Part shown: positions 56,071 to 64,000 of the stretch, piece after piece | How positions within the stretch are numbered: the stretch's first letter is position 1 | Layout of the letters: each line of letters starts with the position of its first letter | From: Hemicordylus capensis | Taxonomy: Eukaryota; Chordata; Lepidosauria; Squamata; Cordylidae | Direction of reading: 5' to 3' | Length of the DNA: 64,000 bases | NCBI RefSeq assembly: GCF_027244095.1 | Contig: NC_069670.1 | Location: forward strand, 14,403,320 to 14,467,319 | Notes under the pieces: generated by a model | What the model was told of the DNA's origin: nothing | Database searches by the model: none | What the model saw: the letters and a program-made list of their open reading frames with translations, nothing else | Program-made: the position numbers and the translations under genes

Positions 56071-57769
56071 TTTTAATTTCTACAGCAACATAATTAAATA
56101 CAGAGCAACGTTGGCCCCAACCTTCTGCACCCCACCCCACTTCCCCACTGGCATGTCCCTTCCTCGGCCAGGTCAACGGGAAGGTTCTCCATCCACGGCA
56201 GCAAGGGGAGAGGGTAAGGGAGGGGCCCTGAACGCATCCACGGCCACACAGCCTCGTCCTGGGCAGCATTCGAATCGGGGGGCCCGAGGCGAGCAGCAGA
56301 CCGGCCAAGAAGGAACAGTGCACTCTTGGGCTGTGGGGGGAAAGGGGGTGGGCGAGTGGCGGATGTGCGTGCAGGTGCATGCACAGAGATGTGGGTGTTG
56401 CTTCCCCCCACCCTGCCCGGTTCCAGCCACCGTTTACGTCCCACCTGGCACTGGGGCAGGCCCAGTCGTCGCTGCTTGGAGTTCCAAAGTGCTTTCAAGA
56501 GGGGGGGTGGGGGGGTGCAGGGAAGGATTGGGCCAGCCTGCCTCAGAACAGGCACACAATTCGGAGGAGGAAGGGCTGCTTCTCCCCACCCGGAGGACTC
56601 TCTTCTTCCCCTCCCAGCAGCAACGCCGCCTCCTTGCGGAAGAAGGGAGCCCGACGGAAGACGGGCAGTGCTTGGCCAAGACAGGCTCGCGGCCCAGGGC
56701 AGAAAGCCCAGCGGCCCCGCTCTTGCTGCTTTGGCCATGCCCATCCAACGCCAGCTGTGATTTATTCTGGCGAGAGAGGATGGGTGCTGTCATCCAACAA
56801 GATGGGGAGACCCCAAGGTTGGAAACCACCGATCGAGGGCATCAAAAGGGGTGCGGGGTGGAGAAAGAGGGCCGAGGGGAGCAGACGGGCACACGGGACG
56901 GCAGCAGGGACCAGGACGCTGAAGCAACATCTCCCTGAGGCCAACACACGGATGCGAAGTGACAGACGGGGGGCAAGGGAGGAGGCAGCTGGGGGGGGGG
57001 ACCTCAGCTGACCAAAGTGCTGCAAAGAATGCTGGGAACTGTAGTTCCTCCTCCTCCTCCATGGAAGGTTACTGCCCCAAGGAGTGTACAGGATGCCCAG
57101 GCTGAGGCAAGTAAATTGGGCCAGGGGCCTTGGATCCGGGAGAGGCAGGACCCTCCGGGCTCATGAAACGCCGCCTTCCAGTTCCTAGGTCTGGCCCAGG
57201 AAGTTGGCGTGGGAAAGGCAGAGCATGCTGGGACAGAGGGAGGTCACTTGCCAGCGCTCCGGGGAGGGGACGATTCCAGAGAGGGGCCCCATAGCTCCTG
57301 TCACCCCACGGCCACTGAGGAGGGGCACAGCGGGAGGGCTGAGGGGACCCAGAACGTTTCTAAGGAGTGCAGACTCGGGCCCCTGGGTCCGGATAGGCGG
57401 ACCCCTCCTGCTCCCGCCAAGGCAGCCAGCAGCGGAGGGATCCCAGGGGGAGGGGAGGGGAGGGAGAGGGCCGGCTTCAGAGCCCCTACGACTCGCCCGG
57501 CCACGACACAGTCTCGTTTCCAGCCACAAGGTGAAGACAAGTGTAGCAGCAACATGCCGGCCGTCGAGAGGAAGACCGAGTGAGTAAGTGAGCGAGTGAG
57601 TCTGTGCGAGTCCGCCCAGGGGCAGTGGCAGCGGCCCCAGCCCTGTTCAAGGGGCGGGGTGTGTGTGTGTGGGGGGCTCTTCCGGGCGGCACCTGCTGGC
57701 GGGCAGCCCGACACGAGCCCGATCTTCGTGCCCCGACCCGGGCCGAGCCGGAGCAGATGCTGCCGCTCC
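56071..57769 (-). other. KLC2: KLC2 3' UTR region (extent uncertain)
   Basis: GC-rich DNA downstream of the KLC2 stop. Two candidate poly(A) signals in sense: AATAAA at 56761-56766 (3' UTR about 1.0 kb) and ATTAAA at 56071-56076 (about 1.7 kb). A ctgggaactgtagttcc motif lies at 57030-57046. Several frames over 100 codons occur on both strands without any recognisable protein. Confidence 0.5.
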
Positions 57770-63579
<5,810 letters not shown>

Positions 63580-63599
63580 TCACCGGGCCAAATCCCAGT

Positions 63600-64000
63600 C
63601 GGTAAGTAAATTTATTACGGTCCTTCGGCCAGCCTAACATTTAAAATAATACCACTATAATTTACAAAATATTCAAATTGCTCATACAAGCTCGACGAAG
63701 TTTGGATGCAACAAAACAGAACTTGGCCACATTCACAGAAGTCACAAATTTAGAAATTGACAAAATCCCAGCCGTCTGGCCTGAGGTCAGCATGGTTGGG
63801 GCCCCACTGCATCAAATGCCTGAACGCCAAGGAAGTGTTTTCTGCAGCCAGGGGAGAACTTGTACATATGCCACCCAAACCAGCATCTGCTTTTGTTATT
63901 ACAGCCCCATGTTATTAGACCCATCCTCGAAAAATATTCTAGGGCACTTTCTCCTCCCAAGGCAGAATGTGCAGCCACGATTTTACGCCATGGGCCCAAA
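63600..64000 (-). mobile_element. Unnamed interspersed repeat, probably a LINE 3' end
   Basis: The minus strand ends ggccgaaggaccgtaataaatttactta, an A/T-rich 3' terminus typical of non-LTR elements; upstream reads gctgggattttgtcaatttc. The family was not identified and the right part runs off the window. Confidence 0.4.

Noticed and set aside
56111-56938. 275-codon plus-strand frame
   Set aside because: No domain; most consistent with KLC2 3' UTR composition. Kept as a low-interest finding instead of a gene.

Overview
The window is vertebrate nuclear DNA, almost certainly from a squamate reptile (lizard or snake). The evidence is spliced genes with clear vertebrate orthologues, plus a repeat load typical of squamates: two Sauria-SINE copies with Bov-B-type tails, abundant CR1/L2 LINE 3' ends, an R4-type LINE with a restriction-like endonuclease, a 5S rRNA/tRNA composite SINE, CORE/MIR-like SINEs and many short hAT-type inverted-repeat elements. 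No endogenous retrovirus or other capsid-bearing element was recognised. Species cannot be fixed from the sequence alone.

Four protein-coding genes lie head to tail, all on the minus strand; every exon was placed by translation, splice sites and matching intron phase. From right to left: KLC2 (kinesin light chain 2, 57770-63447, last 8 coding exons, 5' part off the right edge); NDUFS2 (49-kDa core subunit of respiratory complex I, 35211-54525, 14 coding exons, 460 aa, complete); FCER1G (ITAM adaptor, Fc receptor gamma chain, 22755-30671, 5 coding exons, 111 aa, complete); KHDC4 (KH-domain splicing factor, also BLOM7/KIAA0907, 526-18322, 13 exons, first 548 codons, last exon(s) off the left edge). 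NDUFS2 next to FCER1G is the mammalian arrangement; KHDC4 and KLC2 as their neighbours is not the human order (human 1q22 and 11q13).

The genes work in separate processes (axonal transport, respiration, immune receptor signalling, pre-mRNA splicing) and show no sign of being an operon. KHDC4 starts in a CpG island with ETS motifs; NDUFS2 starts at a YY1-like ATGGCGGC element with an NRF1-like site just upstream, as expected for a nuclear-encoded respiratory gene.

Introns and spacers are mostly repeats, often nested. The most informative are a composite tRNA-half/5S/tRNA-tail SINE with about 14 copies; a 5S SINE at 62.65-63.34 kb broken by two separate hAT MITEs, one of which was itself hit by a LINE; a SINE-MITE-LINE triple nest at 35.29-35.82 kb; several hAT MITEs with exact 8-bp target-site duplications; and two local tandem duplications (47.6-48.5 kb and 54.7-55.3 kb). 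A 5' fragment of U2 snRNA sits in the FCER1G 3' UTR.
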